Origin: an uncultured Prevotella sp.
GTDB taxonomy: Bacteria > Bacteroidota > Bacteroidia > Bacteroidales > Bacteroidaceae
Length of the DNA stretch: 21,867 nt
Direction of reading: 5' to 3'
NCBI GenBank assembly: GCA_946623195.1
Contig: CAMOQW010000021.1
Coordinates: 1 to 21,867 of the forward strand
Position numbers and translations under genes: made by a program. This document shows, one piece after another, positions 20,101 to 21,867 of this stretch (position 1 is its first letter; the number at the start of each line of letters is the position of its first letter). The notes below the pieces were generated by a model. The model searched no databases. It had not been told where the DNA came from and saw only the letters and a list, made by a program, of their open reading frames with translations.

Positions 20101-21867
20101 ATGCTTCAACTGATTCTCTTAGCCGTATTTTCATGCCTGACCATTCTTTTTTTTGTGGGCAGGGCACTCTACCTGCGTAGTTTAAGGGTCAGAAACCAGC
20201 TTCGGATGAGCCATATCCTCACCAACATTGCCCACGAATTGCTGACGCCCCTCACCATCCTGTCGGCATCGGTAGAGAAACTGCGCAGTGAACAGACAGC
20301 AGACACACAGGGAGAGACGGCCAAGACAGGCGAGCCAGCAGGCACAGCAGAGAAGAGAGAAGACAGGACATCAGAATACGACCTCATGGACCTGAACATC
20401 CAGCGAGGCGTGCGCTTGCTCCAGCAGATACTGGAGACCAGCAAATCGCAGGCCGGAGAGCTGAAACTGCTGGTCAGCAATGGCAACGTCATGCTGTTTA
20501 TCACTGAGACGGCACGCTGTTTCTTGCCACTCATGCACAGCAGAGGCCTCGACTTCCAAATAGAGTGCAAGCCAGAGAGCATGATGGGCTGGATGGATAC
20601 CGAAAAGGTGGACAAGATAGTGTACAACCTACTGTCGAATGCAGCAAAATATACTCCAGCGGGTGGTAAGGTCCGACTGGAAGTAAACACCAACAACCGC
20701 TACGACCGCATCACGCTGCGAGTCAGCGATACCGGACAAGGCATCTCGCAAGAGCAGATGAAGCACCTTTTCAGCCGCTTCTTCGACGGCGACTACCGCT
20801 TCAACAAGACGTTTGGCACGGGATTAGGCCTAGCGCTGACACGCGACCTTGTGTATCTGCACAAGGGCACCATCCGGTGTGACAGCAAGACCAAGGATGC
20901 CGCCCCCGATGACAGCGGAACCACATTTACGGTGGAATTACCCATCAACAAAGAAGCCTTTGCGACTGCGGAGATTGACGAACGCTACCAGACCCACTTT
21001 AACATTCCTACGCAAGTCATCAAGGAAATTCCGCAAGATACCCTCAACAGCACATTAGACCACTCCGACGATGACGACGACAAAGAGGGGAAAGAAGCAG
21101 ACGGTGCGTCGCGGGTACTCATCGTGGAGGACAACGTGGAGCTGCTGATGCTCATGAGGCAGCTGCTACGGCGCAAATACCGCATCCTGACAGCCAGCAA
21201 CGGCCGTGAGGCCCTGGAGGTCATCCGTGCCCATCCGCTGGACTTGATAGTGTCGGACATCATGATGCCCGAGATGGACGGTCTGGAACTGACCACCCAC
21301 GTGAAGCACGACCAGAACTACAAACATCTGCCCATCCTGCTGCTGACTGCCAAGATACAAGAGGAAGACCAGCAGACAGCACTACAGGCCGGTGCCGACG
21401 ACATCATGAACAAGCCGTTCAAGCTGAAAGACCTGCTGCTGCACATCGACAATCTGATAGCCAACCGCCAACGCATTCAGAGCGAGCCCCGCGTGCTGCA
21501 GGAAGACACGTCGATGGAGGACATTGGCACCGACGACACCCTACCCTCACTGGACCGCGAATTTCTGGAACGAGCCTATGCCTGTATGAAAGCACATATT
21601 TCCGACAGCGACTACGACCGCGACACGTTTGCCCAAGACATGGGCAGCAGTGTGAGCACCTTATATAATAAGATCAGGATGCTGACGGGAATGAACGTGA
21701 CGACCTTCATCCGCGACTACCGCATCAAGGCGGCCTGCCAGATGGCCAAGGATGAACCCGAGTTGCGTGTGAGCGACATTGCCTACCGCGTGGGCTACCG
21801 CGATCCGAAGTATTTTGCCACTTCCTTCAAGCGGGTGATGGGTATGCAGCCGAAGGAATACTTCGCC
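20101..21867 (+). CDS. Hybrid two-component histidine kinase/response regulator with AraC-type HTH (3' end cut by window)
   Basis: The frame stays open for 589 codons to the window edge without a stop. In order it has one membrane segment (about 3-24), then a HisKA helix with phosphoacceptor His45 (NIAHELLTPL). The ATPase domain shows the N box YNLLSNAAKYTP (175-186), G1 DTGQGIS (210-216) and G2 FGTGLGLAL (238-246). The receiver has Asp344, phosphoacceptor Asp386 (IVSDIMMPEMDG) and Lys438 (MNKPF). An AraC helix-turn-helix begins near 490 and ends at GMQPKEYFA. The order matches Bacteroidetes hybrid systems, but the large periplasmic sensor is missing: only about 35 residues precede the HisKA motif. 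A low-complexity stretch (about 66-92) interrupts the dimerisation helices. The start is chosen for the signal-anchor Met just after an AT-rich gap with a promoter box. Its target genes are unknown. Confidence 0.92.
   Translation, partial: MLQLILLAVFSCLTILFFVGRALYLRSLRVRNQLRMSHILTNIAHELLTPLTILSASVEKLRSEQTADTQGETAKTGEPAGTAEKREDRTSEYDLMDLNIQRGVRLLQQILETSKSQAGELKLLVSNGNVMLFITETARCFLPLMHSRGLDFQIECKPESMMGWMDTEKVDKIVYNLLSNAAKYTPAGGKVRLEVNTNNRYDRITLRVSDTGQGISQEQMKHLFSRFFDGDYRFNKTFGTGLGLALTRDLVYLHKGTIRCDSKTKDAAPDDSGTTFTVELPINKEAFATAEIDERYQTHFNIPTQVIKEIPQDTLNSTLDHSDDDDDKEGKEADGASRVLIVEDNVELLMLMRQLLRRKYRILTASNGREALEVIRAHPLDLIVSDIMMPEMDGLELTTHVKHDQNYKHLPILLLTAKIQEEDQQTALQAGADDIMNKPFKLKDLLLHIDNLIANRQRIQSEPRVLQEDTSMEDIGTDDTLPSLDREFLERAYACMKAHISDSDYDRDTFAQDMGSSVSTLYNKIRMLTGMNVTTFIRDYRIKAACQMAKDEPELRVSDIAYRVGYRDPKYFATSFKRVMGMQPKEYFA

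Noticed and set aside
21061..21081. Asp-Asp-Asp-Asp-Asp-Lys run resembling a protease cleavage site
   Set aside because: It lies in an acidic linker between the kinase and receiver domains; such runs are common in linkers.
1..21867. Mobile elements, CRISPR arrays, tRNA or rRNA genes
   Set aside because: No transposase, integrase, regularly spaced repeat array, tRNA cloverleaf or rRNA core sequence was seen on either strand by eye.

Overview
The window looks like a chromosome segment of a member of the Bacteroidales, most likely Prevotellaceae. The evidence is of three kinds. Most transcription units start with the Bacteroidetes promoter form (TTG, about 20 bases, then TAnnTTTG). The gene set is typical: type III glutamine synthetase, a GH77 glucanotransferase with starch-binding modules, DUF5689 and DUF6359 lipoproteins, and a hybrid two-component regulator ending in an AraC helix-turn-helix. 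The genes are moderately GC-rich and separated by AT-rich gaps. I see no rRNA, tRNA, CRISPR array, transposase or phage gene, so this reads as chromosomal backbone with one accessory-looking block. All assignments come from reading the sequence; no database search was run.

Layout. Positions 1-349 are a leader with two promoters in front of glnN (350-2575, +). A minus-strand group follows: a secreted M15 peptidase, a DUF2461 protein and a HAD phosphatase (4538 down to 2558). Its last gene runs 18 bases into the 3' end of glnN. The large minus-strand 4-alpha-glucanotransferase (7300-4679) comes next. A composite inverted repeat then carries the promoter of mltG (7483-8508, +), which is followed by a DUF308/HdeD-like membrane protein (8544-9266, +).

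The centre of interest is 9288-18052. A secreted endonuclease/exonuclease/phosphatase-fold protein and uridine kinase run leftward as a tight pair. From the same 139-base gap, a TonB-dependent-receptor-like barrel, a DUF5689 lipoprotein and a lipoprotein with three DUF6359 (OB-fold-type) repeats run rightward. The gene for ribosomal protein bL31 type B follows, and then a lipoprotein nuclease of the DNA/RNA non-specific (NucA) family. There is no SusD. I infer that these genes could form a surface system that captures, cuts, imports and salvages extracellular nucleic acid. The domain identities are well supported; the joint function is a hypothesis.

The right end holds a Cys-type glutathione peroxidase and thioredoxin reductase operon (18161-19672) closed by a clear intrinsic terminator. 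A 308-base AT-rich gap with possible small-RNA structure follows. Last is a hybrid histidine kinase/response regulator with almost no sensor domain, which runs off the end of the window.
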